Origin: Caldilineaceae bacterium
GTDB lineage: Bacteria > Chloroflexota > Anaerolineae > Caldilineales > Caldilineaceae
Length of the DNA stretch: 64,000 nucleotides
Assembly: GCA_019637645.1 (NCBI GenBank)
Contig: JAHBVH010000012.1
Span: 62,001-126,000 of the forward strand
Reading direction: 5' to 3'
This document shows, piece by piece, positions 34,147 to 44,500 of this stretch (the first letter of the stretch is position 1; each line of letters opens with the position of its first letter). The notes under the pieces were generated by a model. It saw nothing but the letters and a program-made list of their open reading frames with translations, made no database searches and was not told the origin of the DNA. Both the position numbers and the translations under genes were made by a program.

Positions 34147-34689
34147 TCAAGCCGTCGCACTCATTCGGACAAACATTGCCCAACGACGGTGAACCTGCAC
34201 GCGCCAGCCTTCTGCCTCCAGCACCGCGATCGTCGCCCGATCCAAATGGCAATTATGGGCAACCCTCTGCCACCAAGGCGTCATCTTCGCAAAGAGAGCC
34301 GCCAGCCAGCGTGTTTGTGGACGAACATGCTCCACCATATGGAGGGTGCCTCCCGGCTTGAGCACACGTCGAATCTCGCGTAGCGCTTGCCCTTGATCCT
34401 TGACCGAGCAGAAGACCAAACTGCTCACCACATGATCAAAGCTGGCATCGGCATGGGGGAGAGCCTCAGCACCAGCCACGTCCACGGTTACAGGAATCGC
34501 ACAAGTCGCGGCTACCTGCTGTGCCCGCCGCGCCCGTTCTGGATCGGGCTCAATCGCCCAGACCCGCTGGGCCTGGCGATAGTAACGCAGATTCTCACCC
34601 TCGCCCACGCCAATCTCCAACACATCGCCCGTTAGCTCGGCCACCAACCGCTCGCGCCAACGCATAATAAGATGAGGTCGCTTGTTCAT
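34147..34689 (-). CDS. METTL7/UbiE-like SAM methyltransferase
   Basis: 180 residues from ATG 34689, with AGGAGTTGACA upstream; the frame extends further without a ribosome-binding site. SAM motif [14 protein letters not shown] (about 24-37), acidic loop AIEPDPER, and [16 protein letters not shown] (about 108-123) followed by NCHLDRAT, a pattern typical of METTL7-like and phospholipid N-methyltransferase-like enzymes. Substrate probably a lipid or quinone, inferred. It follows the phosphoesterase gene with a 78-base gap. Confidence 0.85.
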   Translation of the reverse strand: MNKRPHLIMRWRERLVAELTGDVLEIGVGEGENLRYYRQAQRVWAIEPDPERARRAQQVAATCAIPVTVDVAGAEALPHADASFDHVVSSLVFCSVKDQGQALREIRRVLKPGGTLHMVEHVRPQTRWLAALFAKMTPWWQRVAHNCHLDRATIAVLEAEGWRVQVHRRWAMFVRMSATA

Positions 34690-34767
34690 TGTCAACTCCT
34701 GACTGGAGACTAACGCTTTGCACCCGCTCACCGCCCCGCTACCGCACTGTCTCACTGTCTTACGGCC

Positions 34768-35856
34768 CTACTCCCCCGGCAACAGGGTGATCAGCGCAAT
34801 CTGGGGACTCGCGCGGAAGCGGAGCGGAATCCCTTCGCCGATCCCGCGTGAGACATAGACTTGGGTCTGATCACGCCAGAGGAGGCCAGAAGCTTCGTGC
34901 CGCCGTAGATGTTCGGAATGGGTATGGGCCGCGCCCAGCCACGGCAGCACAATCTGTCCCCCATGGGTATGCCCGGCCAGAATGACATTGGCGCGGCGCG
35001 AGGCTGGATCTTCGAGCACGTCGGGATTGTGGCTCAGCAGGATGTTCGGCGCCGCGCGATCAATATCACGCAGGGTCTGCTGCAGATCGGGCGTACCTTC
35101 GGCTACATCATCAAGCCCGGCTAAGTAGAGATCGACACCGTCGCTTTGGCCGGGTTTATGGCGCAGATGGAGCGATTGATTGTGCAAGATCTGCATCTGG
35201 TGTTCATTCAGTGTCTGCCGTAGCTGTGCGACATCGTTAAAGTGAATCCGCTTGAGATCAAAGGGCATATTCATGAAGTAATGGGCAAAACGGTATAATT
35301 CGCGCGCGTTTTCATAAAAAGCGAGCAAGCGGTGATGACGTTGTAGGTGATGATCGTTGCCGTTGCGCAGACGATAACGCCCCCAACTCCGGCTGAACAG
35401 ATCGCTGTGGCTGTAGCAAACATAGTCGTGATTGCCGAAAACACCATAGCTGCCCAATCGCGGCGGCGGCAACTGCTTGAGCAGGAGCGCGATGTTCTCC
35501 AAGCCCGTTTCGTTGTGCCAAAAGTCGCCCGTATGTACCAGCAGATCGTAGCTCAACTTGGCCGTTAACCGCCGGATACTATTGATTTTGGCTTGTTCAC
35601 GCCAGTCAATGCCCTGAAAGTGGGTATCGGAGAGATGAAGAATGCGTAGCCCGGCGCTTGGCAAGCGACCTTTTGCCTGTGGAATCCGCAGTGTCACTTC
35701 TTCTAGAATTACCTGGAACGGCTCGCGCAAAACCGCATAGCTGGCCAAACCAGCACCTAAACCCGTCAAAAGCCCAAGAGCACCAAGCACTTGTTTCTGC
35801 AATGTTTTGTCCTGCCACCGTGCCGGTAAACCCTGTGTATTACTAGTTACCGTCAT
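34768..35856 (-). CDS. Membrane-anchored metallophosphoesterase (YkuE/YaeI-like)
   Basis: 362 residues: one N-terminal membrane helix (about 22-45), then a calcineurin-like phosphoesterase domain with LHLSDTHF (Asp-His), HTGDFW, FGNHDY, LSHNPDV and LAGHTHGGQ, the complete five-motif di-metal set. In Bacillus and E. coli relatives act at the membrane on lipid phosphodiesters (YaeI has phosphodiesterase activity on UDP-diacylglucosamine-like substrates). GAGGAACG precedes the ATG. Confidence 0.9.
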   Translation of the reverse strand: MTVTSNTQGLPARWQDKTLQKQVLGALGLLTGLGAGLASYAVLREPFQVILEEVTLRIPQAKGRLPSAGLRILHLSDTHFQGIDWREQAKINSIRRLTAKLSYDLLVHTGDFWHNETGLENIALLLKQLPPPRLGSYGVFGNHDYVCYSHSDLFSRSWGRYRLRNGNDHHLQRHHRLLAFYENARELYRFAHYFMNMPFDLKRIHFNDVAQLRQTLNEHQMQILHNQSLHLRHKPGQSDGVDLYLAGLDDVAEGTPDLQQTLRDIDRAAPNILLSHNPDVLEDPASRRANVILAGHTHGGQIVLPWLGAAHTHSEHLRRHEASGLLWRDQTQVYVSRGIGEGIPLRFRASPQIALITLLPGE

Positions 35857-36237
35857 AAACGTTCCTCATGATTTCATCGTGCACGCCATCGCCCAAGCGA
35901 GCCACCGCTAGGGTAGCACAGCCCGCACCCTGCCCAGTTGGCAGCCCACCCATCGGGGTATGGGCCAATGGTTACATACTAAACGAAAACCAATAGACAA
36001 CCAAATCATACTAAAATTGAAGCGAGACATGCCCCTGTTGAAATACACCCCTACCCCAGATAAGTTGACAAGTGACGATGAACAAGCGACAATGGTACCA
36101 TTGTAAACACGTGTCATACTTAGCCTTATTTTGAGGCGTATCGATCCACCAAAAACGAACATCAATCGGAATACGCAGAATACGCGATTTTTGTTGCGTC
36201 ATCCTGCTGAAGAAATCCTAACAAAGGACGGCATGCC
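35857..36237. other. Divergent intergenic region upstream of transketolase
   Basis: Contains the transketolase promoter with an overlapping palindrome (36065-36103). No gene or further repeat was seen in 35857-36060. Confidence 0.5.
36065..36103 (+). promoter_or_regulatory. Transketolase promoter with overlapping palindrome
   Basis: TTGACA (36065-36070), 17-base spacer, GACAAT (36088-36093). The perfect 14-base palindrome CAATGGTACCATTG (36090-36103) overlaps the -10, a position suited to a repressor. About 135 bases before the start. Confidence 0.6.
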
Positions 36238-38283
36238 ATGACCTCTTCTGCCACCCCAACGACGAATCCAATCCAACTTGACAAGCCTGTTGAAACGCTC
36301 TTGGTTAATACGATCCGCATGCTCGCGGCCGACGCAGTCCAGGAAGCCAAATCTGGGCATGCCGGGATGCCCATGGGGATGGCACAGGCGGCTGTCACCT
36401 TGTGGACACGCTATCTGCGCTACAACCCTCACAACGCGCAGTGGGCCAATCGCGATCGTTTCGTCTTGAGCGCGGGCCACGGCTCAATGCTACTCTATGC
36501 GCTGCTGCACCTGACTGGTTATGACCTTTCCTTAGACGATTTGAAAAACTTTCGCCAATGGGATAGCAAAACACCCGGCCATCCCGAACATGGTCATACA
36601 CCAGGCGTAGAAACGACCACAGGCCCCCTCGGTCAAGGCTTTGCCAATGGCGTTGGCATGGCGCTAGCCGAACGTTGGTTGGCCGAACATTTCAATCGCC
36701 CCGATTTTTCGCTCATTGATCACTACACCTATGCCATTGTCAGTGACGGGGATCTGATGGAAGGGGTTGCCAGTGAGGCCGCCAGCTTGGCGGGTCACCT
36801 CCGCCTGGGCAAGTTGATCTACCTCTACGATGACAACCATGTCACCATTGACGGCTATACCAAATTAGCCTATAGCGAAGATTGGGCGCAGCGCTTTACA
36901 GCCTACGGCTGGCATGTCCAATCGATTGATGGCATGGATGGCGACGCGGTGGCCGCCGCATTGGAAGCAGCCCACGCCGATCCACGCCCCAGCCTCATTG
37001 GCTGTAAGACCATCATCGGCTATGGCAGCCCCAAACTCGGGGGCACGCCCAAAGCCCACAGCGATGCCTTTGGCGAAGAAGAGCTGGCCAAGACCCGCGC
37101 CTACTTAGGCTTCCCCGAAGGGTCGCGCTTCTATGTACCCGAAGCCGTCCAAGCGCTGCAAGCCACCTTTGTCGAGCGGGGGCAAGCCCTAGAAGCAGCG
37201 TACAGCCAGCAATTAGCGGCCTATCGCGCGGCCTATCCCCAAGCCGCGGCTGAATTACAGCAAATGCTCTCCGGCGAATTGCCCGCAGGTTGGCAGAACG
37301 CGCTACCGAACTTTGCCCCTGGTACGGCTGTAGCCACCCGCAATACGAGTGGCGATGTGATCAATGCCCTGGCCGCGGTGATCCCCAATCTCATCGGTGG
37401 CAGCGCGGATCTGGCCGCCAGCAACAAGAATACCATCAAAAATGGCGGCGATCTTACGGCGGACAGCTTTGCTGGGCGTAATATTCATTTTGGGGTACGC
37501 GAACATGGCATGGCGGGTGTTCTCAACGGCATGGCGCTCCATGGCGGCGTGATTCCTTTTGGCGCGACCTTCTTCGTCTTTACCGATTATATGCGGGCCA
37601 GTGTGCGGTTGGCCGCCTTGAGCAAACTGCCCGTCACTTATGTCTTGACCCACGACAGTGTTGGCGTTGGCGAAGATGGCCCCACCCATCAGCCGGTTGA
37701 GCAGTTGGCCGCGTTGCGCGCTATCCCGAACTTAACGGTAATTCGCCCGGCGGATGCCAATGAGGCGGTTCAAGCGTGGCGGTTGGCCCTGGAAAAGCGT
37801 ACCGGCCCGACGGCGTTGGTCTTGACCCGTCAAAATCTGCCTATCTTTGACCGAGCCGCGGCTGGCATGGGGGCCGCCGAGGACGCCCGCCGCGGCGGCT
37901 ATACCTTCTACCGCAGCAGTGACGAGGCGGCCCAGTTGATCCTCATTGCCACCGGTAGCGAGGTGACGATTGCCTACGAGGCGGCCCAACACTTGGCCGC
38001 AGAAGGCGTGCGGGTTCAGGTGGTCAGCCTCCCCAGTTGGGAAGTTTTTGCCGCCCAACCCGCCGACTATCGCCGCCAAGTCCTGCCACTTGGCACACCC
38101 AAAGTTTCTATTGAAGCGGGTGTTTCCTTTGGGTGGGAGCGTTGGGTGGGCAATGACCCAAGCCAAGGCACGATCATTGGGGTCGATCACTTTGGAGCCA
38201 GTGCCCCCTATCAGCGCATTTACCAAGAATTTGGCTTGACCGCCGAAAATGTGGTCGCTCAGGCCAAACGATTATTAGGCTAA
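36238..38283 (+). CDS. tkt: Transketolase
   Basis: 681 residues, the usual length. Pyrophosphate domain: [12 protein letters not shown] near residue 40, [19 protein letters not shown], thiamin-diphosphate motif [20 protein letters not shown] (about 162-181) closing with DDN. Pyrimidine domain: GVREHGMAG with catalytic Glu (about 422) and [13 protein letters not shown], then [18 protein letters not shown] (His-containing substrate loop). The C-terminal domain is complete. It transfers two-carbon ketol units in the pentose-phosphate pathway. AAAGGA lies 11 bases upstream of the ATG. Confidence 0.97.
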   Translation: MTSSATPTTNPIQLDKPVETLLVNTIRMLAADAVQEAKSGHAGMPMGMAQAAVTLWTRYLRYNPHNAQWANRDRFVLSAGHGSMLLYALLHLTGYDLSLDDLKNFRQWDSKTPGHPEHGHTPGVETTTGPLGQGFANGVGMALAERWLAEHFNRPDFSLIDHYTYAIVSDGDLMEGVASEAASLAGHLRLGKLIYLYDDNHVTIDGYTKLAYSEDWAQRFTAYGWHVQSIDGMDGDAVAAALEAAHADPRPSLIGCKTIIGYGSPKLGGTPKAHSDAFGEEELAKTRAYLGFPEGSRFYVPEAVQALQATFVERGQALEAAYSQQLAAYRAAYPQAAAELQQMLSGELPAGWQNALPNFAPGTAVATRNTSGDVINALAAVIPNLIGGSADLAASNKNTIKNGGDLTADSFAGRNIHFGVREHGMAGVLNGMALHGGVIPFGATFFVFTDYMRASVRLAALSKLPVTYVLTHDSVGVGEDGPTHQPVEQLAALRAIPNLTVIRPADANEAVQAWRLALEKRTGPTALVLTRQNLPIFDRAAAGMGAAEDARRGGYTFYRSSDEAAQLILIATGSEVTIAYEAAQHLAAEGVRVQVVSLPSWEVFAAQPADYRRQVLPLGTPKVSIEAGVSFGWERWVGNDPSQGTIIGVDHFGASAPYQRIYQEFGLTAENVVAQAKRLLG

Positions 38284-38377
38284 GCGCACCGTCCGGATGA
38301 AAATACGCTGACCGCCCTGCGCCTTTCGGGAGCCCGGTGGGCGCGGGCGGACTGTCGCACAAGACGAGGAATGGATT

Positions 38378-38863
38378 ATGTTTACTGTGGTGATGGAATT
38401 AGTGCAACGCACCCGTCAACATCATGCCATTGAACATGCCACCCTGCATGTCCTGGCGGCGCGCTACCCCAGTCGCCGCTTTAGTGGCTATAGTGACCCC
38501 CTCGGCTTTACCATTGCCGGCAACCTCGATGAGACCGCGCTACGCCACGCCGTGGGTGATGCGCTATTGCGATTACAAGCTGGCGAATCTAGCTTGGCCC
38601 TTCATCCCAATTGTGGCACCAACTTGGTGACGAGCGCCACCCTGGTCGCATTGGTCGCGCTCATAACTGGCAGCAAACGCAATCCGGTGGAGCGCTTTAT
38701 CACCACCCTGATTGGGGTGATTCCTGTCATGCTCTTTGCCAAACAGATTGGCTTTTTTCTCCAGAGCTACACGACAGCCGCCGATGTCAGTGACCGGTGG
38801 GTAGCCGAGATTCGCCCGTTGACAATTGGCACGCTACACGCCCATCGTGTGCTCTTTGAATAA
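38378..38863 (+). CDS. DUF6391-like membrane protein
   Basis: 161 residues. The N-terminal part has QHHAIEHATLHVLAARYP, an HxxEH-type motif typical of DUF6391 proteins, and a GESSLALHPNCGTNLV segment. Two hydrophobic segments follow (about 89-104 and 112-130). The function of the family is unknown; the HxxEH motif suggests metal binding. GAGGAA precedes the ATG. It is co-directional with transketolase and holA. Confidence 0.7.
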   Translation: MFTVVMELVQRTRQHHAIEHATLHVLAARYPSRRFSGYSDPLGFTIAGNLDETALRHAVGDALLRLQAGESSLALHPNCGTNLVTSATLVALVALITGSKRNPVERFITTLIGVIPVMLFAKQIGFFLQSYTTAADVSDRWVAEIRPLTIGTLHAHRVLFE

Positions 38864-38904
38864 CGCTAGCTAGCGATGCCCCCCCGCTTTGACCCCATAG
38901 TCCT

Positions 38905-39960
38905 ATGGTCTATCTCCATCTCAACTGTGATGAATACTTAAGCACACAACGGATTCTCGCCATGAAGCGGACGTTGGGCGATGCGGAAATGGCCGATCTC
39001 AACACCGCAACCCTACGCGGTGACCAAGTGAGCGCCAACGACATTCTAGGCGAAGCCAGCATGATGCCCTTCCTCGCCGAGCGACGCCTGTTGGTTGTCA
39101 ATGGCTATTTGGACCATCTGGATAAACGGATGGCGGCGAGTAAGGCACCCGATAGCGCGGCCTATGGCGAAGCAGCGCGCTTTTTAAGCGAAGCCGTTGT
39201 CCTACCACCCACTTGTGATCTGGTGCTGATCGACAATGCCGTCGACAAGCGGCGGGGTTTGTGGCGCGGCTTTGCCTTGCCCGCCACCGATAAAGCGCCC
39301 GCGCGCAAGCTGGAAGGCATCGAAGCGCTCTGTAAAAGTGGCAAATTCACCCTGGAAGAACTCGCCACCCCCGACCCGCGCAACTTACCCGGTTGGCTTC
39401 AATCCTATGCCCGCGCCCAAAACATTGCCATCGAGGGCCGGGCAGTTCAGACCTTGGCAGACTTTGTGGGGCCGAACTTACGCCAGCTCGACAATGAATT
39501 GACCAAACTCGCCACCTATGTCGGCCCGCGCCCCATTACGGCAGAAGATGTCAAGCTGTTGGTGAGCGACGCGAGCGAGGCATTGATTTGGGATTTGACC
39601 GATGCTCTCAGTCAGCGCAATGGACGGCGCGCCATGCAGTCACTCTATGAATTGCGCAAAGGCGACGCCAATGCCTTCTACCTCTTGACCATGATCGCCC
39701 GTCAATACCGTATTATGCTCAAGGTCAAAGCCGCTATGCGCCGCGGCGGCAGTGAGTTTGAGCTGGCAAAAATTACCGACGAAAAGCCCTACTCGGTGAA
39801 AAAGGCCATGGTACAGGCTAATAACTACACGCTGCCCGAGCTGATTGCCATCATGGATCGTCTCCTAGAGACCGATTATGCCATGAAAACCGGCACCGAC
39901 CCCGAAACCGCCATTGACCTCCTCATTGCCGAGTTGACCCGCAAAAGCCGCGCCACCTAG
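38905..39960 (+). CDS. holA: DNA polymerase III subunit delta
   Basis: 351 residues with the three-domain layout of HolA: N-terminal pseudo-ATPase domain (MVYLHLNCDEYLSTQRIL; LAERRLLVVNGYLDHL), central domain with FVGPNLRQLDNELTKLATYV, and C-terminal collar domain beginning LIWDLTDALSQRNGRRAMQSL. It is the clamp-loader subunit that opens the beta clamp. No Walker A is expected and none is present. No good ribosome-binding site is seen at the chosen start. Confidence 0.92.
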   Translation: MVYLHLNCDEYLSTQRILAMKRTLGDAEMADLNTATLRGDQVSANDILGEASMMPFLAERRLLVVNGYLDHLDKRMAASKAPDSAAYGEAARFLSEAVVLPPTCDLVLIDNAVDKRRGLWRGFALPATDKAPARKLEGIEALCKSGKFTLEELATPDPRNLPGWLQSYARAQNIAIEGRAVQTLADFVGPNLRQLDNELTKLATYVGPRPITAEDVKLLVSDASEALIWDLTDALSQRNGRRAMQSLYELRKGDANAFYLLTMIARQYRIMLKVKAAMRRGGSEFELAKITDEKPYSVKKAMVQANNYTLPELIAIMDRLLETDYAMKTGTDPETAIDLLIAELTRKSRAT

Positions 39961-39967
39961 CCCAGCA

Positions 39968-40011
39968 GGGTTAAAACCCATGGCTGACAGCGAAAAGCGC
40001 CCGCAGGCGCT
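39968..40011. repeat. Half of the 23-bp palindrome repeat, second copy
   Basis: About 45 bases beginning GGGTTAAAACCC and ending AGCGCCCGCAGGCGCT match 13812-13856 with only a few differences, but the right arm of the palindrome is missing here. It lies directly after the holA stop. Confidence 0.7.
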
Positions 40012-40191
40012 ACACCCCGGATCACTTGCACCAACCACCTATCCGTGCTACAATGAATGGGCAAGCTTGTTCCCTTGTGCTGTATAAGCCTGTGCTTTGT
40101 GACGATACGCTAGCCGCGTGTCTTACGGCCCAGGTGCCATAGCTGTGTTTCTGTTCCTCCTACCTGACCGCTCAAGCGCCTAGCCAGTTCC

Positions 40192-41463
40192 ATGTATCTA
40201 GCCCATCTTTCTCTGACCCACTACCGCAATTACCAACAGCTTGAGCTGGATTTCACCGAGCCGATCACCCTATTTCAGGGGCAAAATGCCCAGGGTAAGA
40301 CCAATTTACTCGAAGCGATCTACTTTCTTTCCACGACGAAACCTGTCCATGCCCAGCAGGAACGGGAAATTGTTGATTGGCAAGCCCAGAGTGAACCGAT
40401 CCCGTATAGCCGCATTGCCGCGGAAGTACACAGTGATGGCCGTCCGCTCCATCTCGAAATCATCCTGAGCGCGCGGGGCGACGGGGTGAACTTTACCAAG
40501 CAGATCAAACTGAATGGCGTCAGTAAACGGAGCATGGATCTGCTGGGGGTGATGCCCTCGGTCTTGTTCTTGCCTGCCGATATTCGGCTCGTCGATGGCG
40601 GCCCTGGCGAACGGCGGCGCTACTTGGATATTGCCCTGTGCCAGATCGACCGGGTCTATTGTCGCGCCCTATCGGACTTTCAAAAGGTGCTAAACCAGCG
40701 CAACAGTCTGCTGCGCACGCTACGTGACCAAGCGATACGCCCGGATCGCGAAAGCATCGAGGCACAGTTGGGTTTTTGGGACGAGAAGCTGGTCCAGCAT
40801 GGCAGCCTCGTGATGAGCCGACGGCATAACTTCGTTTTGGCGCTCGAAAGGAGCGCGCGGGAGCGCCATGCCGCGCTAAGCGACACCCGCGAGGAATTAG
40901 CCCTTTATTATACGCCGAGCTTTAATCCAGGGCATTTAACGGAATTGGAATTTACCCAATTGCGCGATAGTCAGCTGTTACATGGTCTCGGCACGACCGT
41001 ACGTACCCCCCTGACACCGGAACAGGTGGCCGAACAGTATAAGGCCAAATTACAGAGCCGCCGGGCTCGGGAAGTGACAGCGGGCAATACGCTCTACGGC
41101 CCCCACCGCGATGATTTGCGCATTGTCGCCAACGACCGCGATCTGCGCACCTATGGCAGCCGCGGGCAACAGCGTACAGCCGCGTTGGCGCTGAAACTGG
41201 CCGAGCTGCACCTGAGCACCCAAGCCACCGGCACCGCACCCATCCTCTTATTGGATGATGTCATGAGTGAACTGGATCTCCAACGGCGTAACACGCTGTT
41301 ACAAGCGCTGACGGGCGTTGAGCAGGCCATTGTCACCACAACCGACTGGAGCGATTTTGCACCCGATTTTCGGCGGCAGGCCGCGTTGTTTCATGTCCAT
41401 GCCGGGCAGATTCAGCCCATCGCGGCGGAGCCGGGTACGGCGGAAGATCAGATCTTTCGGTAA
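40192..41463 (+). CDS. recF: DNA replication/repair protein RecF
   Basis: 423 residues, somewhat longer than the usual 360-400. Walker A GQNAQGKTNLLEAIYFLS (about 30-47), RecF-typical LNGVSKRSMDLLG and FLPADIRLVDGGPGERRRYLD (about 122-142), ABC-type signature SRGQQRTAALALKLAE (about 322-337) and Walker B ILLLDDVMSELD (about 350-361). It loads RecA at gaps via RecOR. It follows holA by 230 bases; dnaA/dnaN are not here. Confidence 0.95.
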   Translation: MYLAHLSLTHYRNYQQLELDFTEPITLFQGQNAQGKTNLLEAIYFLSTTKPVHAQQEREIVDWQAQSEPIPYSRIAAEVHSDGRPLHLEIILSARGDGVNFTKQIKLNGVSKRSMDLLGVMPSVLFLPADIRLVDGGPGERRRYLDIALCQIDRVYCRALSDFQKVLNQRNSLLRTLRDQAIRPDRESIEAQLGFWDEKLVQHGSLVMSRRHNFVLALERSARERHAALSDTREELALYYTPSFNPGHLTELEFTQLRDSQLLHGLGTTVRTPLTPEQVAEQYKAKLQSRRAREVTAGNTLYGPHRDDLRIVANDRDLRTYGSRGQQRTAALALKLAELHLSTQATGTAPILLLDDVMSELDLQRRNTLLQALTGVEQAIVTTTDWSDFAPDFRRQAALFHVHAGQIQPIAAEPGTAEDQIFR

Positions 41464-41470
41464 AGAACGG

Positions 41471-41500
41471 TTGCTTACAGTTTTTCCAAAAACGTATGGT
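41471..41500 (+). promoter_or_regulatory. Possible promoter of the TRANK1-like helicase gene
   Basis: TTGCTT (41471-41476), 18-base spacer, TATGGT (41495-41500); an overlapping TGGTATGAT could serve as an extended -10 instead. It starts eight bases after the recF stop, so the helicase gene need not depend on recF transcription. Confidence 0.45.
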
Positions 41501-41541
41501 ATGATACGCACAGCGCGTTGATTGGTTTGTTGATTAGTGGC

Positions 41542-44500
41542 ATGGCGCCTTATCGTTTATTCAAACACAAAGACTATGATCGGACTGTCGCCAACTTACC
41601 CACCTCCATTCGCCGGAAGGCGCTTTGGGCACAGGTGCTGTTGGGAACCCGTGGCCGCACGCCTAGTGTCAAAGGCACGAACGGCTTCAACGCGCGCTGG
41701 CGACGGACCCCCGTGCAGGGCAATCACTACTATATGTGGTGGATTCCCGGCAGCGAAAGTGGTCTAGCGGATGATCCAATCACCCGCCAAGATGACCATA
41801 CCATTCTCGTCCACTCGATCCGCCACCACGATGAGACCGATGACCCGATTAGCCCGGGCCGGCTGACCGACTACGAAGAGATCGCGATTGCCACTCTCGA
41901 TCCCCGCTACGAAGAGCAGACCCACGTTAGCAACCAAGTTCAACATGAGCACATCGCCCTCGCTACGATCAAAGGGCTGCCTGGCAGTGGCAAGACGATT
42001 TCGCTGCTCTATCTGGCGCGCGATCTGGCCGAGCGGCCGGATCTCCAGCATATTCTCTACATCACCTACACTCGCCGCCTGAAGAGAGCCGCGCAGGAAT
42101 TTTTACAAGCCCAAGGTGATCCGATCTATCAGAAAATTCGGGTAGCCACCTTAGGCGAAATTGAGCAGCAACTCACCGACCTCCCTGCGCAGCAGGAACC
42201 CTTTGGTGAACTGCCCAATTTTTTGCGCTTTCTTGACTACCAAAACGCTTCTGCGCTTGGCACATGGCGACGCTACCCCCAGACCCTGTTTACCGAGATT
42301 CGCGCCCACTTGCTAGGCCGGCTCTTTCCTGCCGATTATGCGCTATCGGAGGCCCAGAAAACGGAGCTGTTGATCTACAACGCCGGGCTCGATGCCCGCG
42401 CATATGCCAGCCAGCGGACATTAGAGCTACCCGCTGCCGAGTTAGCCTGTCGGTTGGCAGAGCGGGCGCAGGAAAATTATCTCTTTCAAGATCAAAAGGC
42501 GGCTTATCTAGCCATTCAACGGCTGCAAAAGGGCAAAAGTCCTCGCTGGGTCGCCAATTTGGATGCGCTGGTGATTGATGAGGTGCAGGATCTCACTCTC
42601 TTGCAGATTGGCGTGCTAGGCGAATTGGTGCGGGAGCGGATGCGGCGCCGCCCCGATGCCCCCTTTGCCTTTGTGGTCGCGGGTGATGAGTCGCAGATTG
42701 TCCAGCCGAGCGGGTTCGACTGGGGCGTCACCAAGGTATTGTTGGGTGAACAGATGGGGACGTGGCCCGATGAGTTTGAATTTCACTACCAACGGCGTTC
42801 ACCCCGGAACTTGGCCCAGCTGATCGACAGCACCTGGAATTTTTATAGTAACTTGCCCCGCGCGCTGCGCCCTAGTGCGCGCCGCCAAGCGTTTAGCTAT
42901 GAGACGATTGGCGCAGATGCCACGGAAGAGGGCAATGGGCAGGTCTTTCTTTGCCGCCCGCGCCATCAGCCAGGCGAAGCCAGCACGGGTGCTAAGCAAG
43001 ATTGGCAGCAACTGCTCGATGAACTTGTTGGGAAGCCTGGGCGTGTCATTGTTGATCTCAGCGAAACTTTGCGGGCGACGCTGGAAACCCAGTTCCAATT
43101 CAGCGACAGCGATGAAGTGGTCTTTTTGCCGCGCGAGATCAAAGGGCTGGAACGCACAACCGTGCTCGTCTATGGCCTAGATGCCCTCTATCAACGAGCG
43201 CTCCAACTGTGTGAAGCGCGTGGTGGCGACACCATTCCCCAGTTCGAAGCCCGGCGGCTCTTTGATGAAATTCGGGTCGCGCTCAGTCGGTCAACCGAGC
43301 GCCTCATCTTGCTCGAAGCCGACGACGCACCGGTCTTGGCCGCGCTGCAAGTGGCCGCCATCCCCGGCATTCTCACAATTACTTGGCCGGATTTGGTAGA
43401 GACCTTGCAAACTGAAGATCTCTCGGTGATCGAGGTAATCGAAGGCTATTTAGACGAAGTTGACGATCTCTGGGAACGGGAGATGTGGGAACAGGGATAT
43501 CGGCGCAATCGCCGGGCCTATGACCTAGCCGTCCAAATTGACGATTACGCGCTACAGCGTGAAGCCCAAGAGCAGTATATCGGCGGCTATTTACAGGAGA
43601 CCGAACGGCTGCTCGCCACGCAACAGTGGCAAGCAGCCTATGCCCACAATCGGCAGGCGGCCCACTTTGCGGCAACCTTTGGCGACCCGCTGCTCCAGGA
43701 ACAGGTTGACGATCAGTTAGGCGAAGTGCGGCGCGCCATTGCGGCCTATGTCACCGATCAACTGCAAAGCATGCCACAACAGCTGGCCCTACGCCAATAC
43801 CGCGCCGCCTATCAAGCCCTTCCCCCTTTGCGCGCTTTGGCCCAGCTCACCGACGATCAAGCGCTCCTTGGGCAACTCGACGAGGAGCTGTTGCGCATGA
43901 TCTGGCAATGGACCCTGTATCTGCTTGATCAACCCGCTACGACCGAGGGGACGGAACGAGTAGCCGCGCTCTTCCAGGAAGGGGCCGATCTGCTGGCCCG
44001 CCAAGCCGATGGGGTGGGCGCGCCAGTTCTACAGCTGTTAGCCAGCCGCTATCGCGAGCTGGCCCCACAGCCCCGGTTTACGCGTAGCCAGCTCGCTGAT
44101 CTGCTCCAGCGTATCCAAGCTTATCTTGCGTTGATTGCGCCCTTGCACTTGGATGTTGATGCCTATCGCTATGTTAGTCGCTGGCTGGATGAGGCGTTTA
44201 CCCACCTCGTCCGCTATCCTGCTCTGTACTACGAATGGGCTGTGACCGCGCAAGAATTTGCGGTCACAAACGATTATCTCAGCTTAGACGAACATTTGTG
44301 GGAATTAGAAAATCATCTGGTCCATCAACAGAGCCAAGGTCAACTGACCAACGAAGAGAATGCCGTGAAACGGTTCCAAGCCTTTATTGCGGCCTACAAT
44401 GAAGCACCCGCCGAAGCGTCAACCTTATGGGAGGAACTAGGCGAAATGGAATTAGCCATTGCCACGGCACGCACCGCTGGTGATCTCGAGCGAGCCTATA

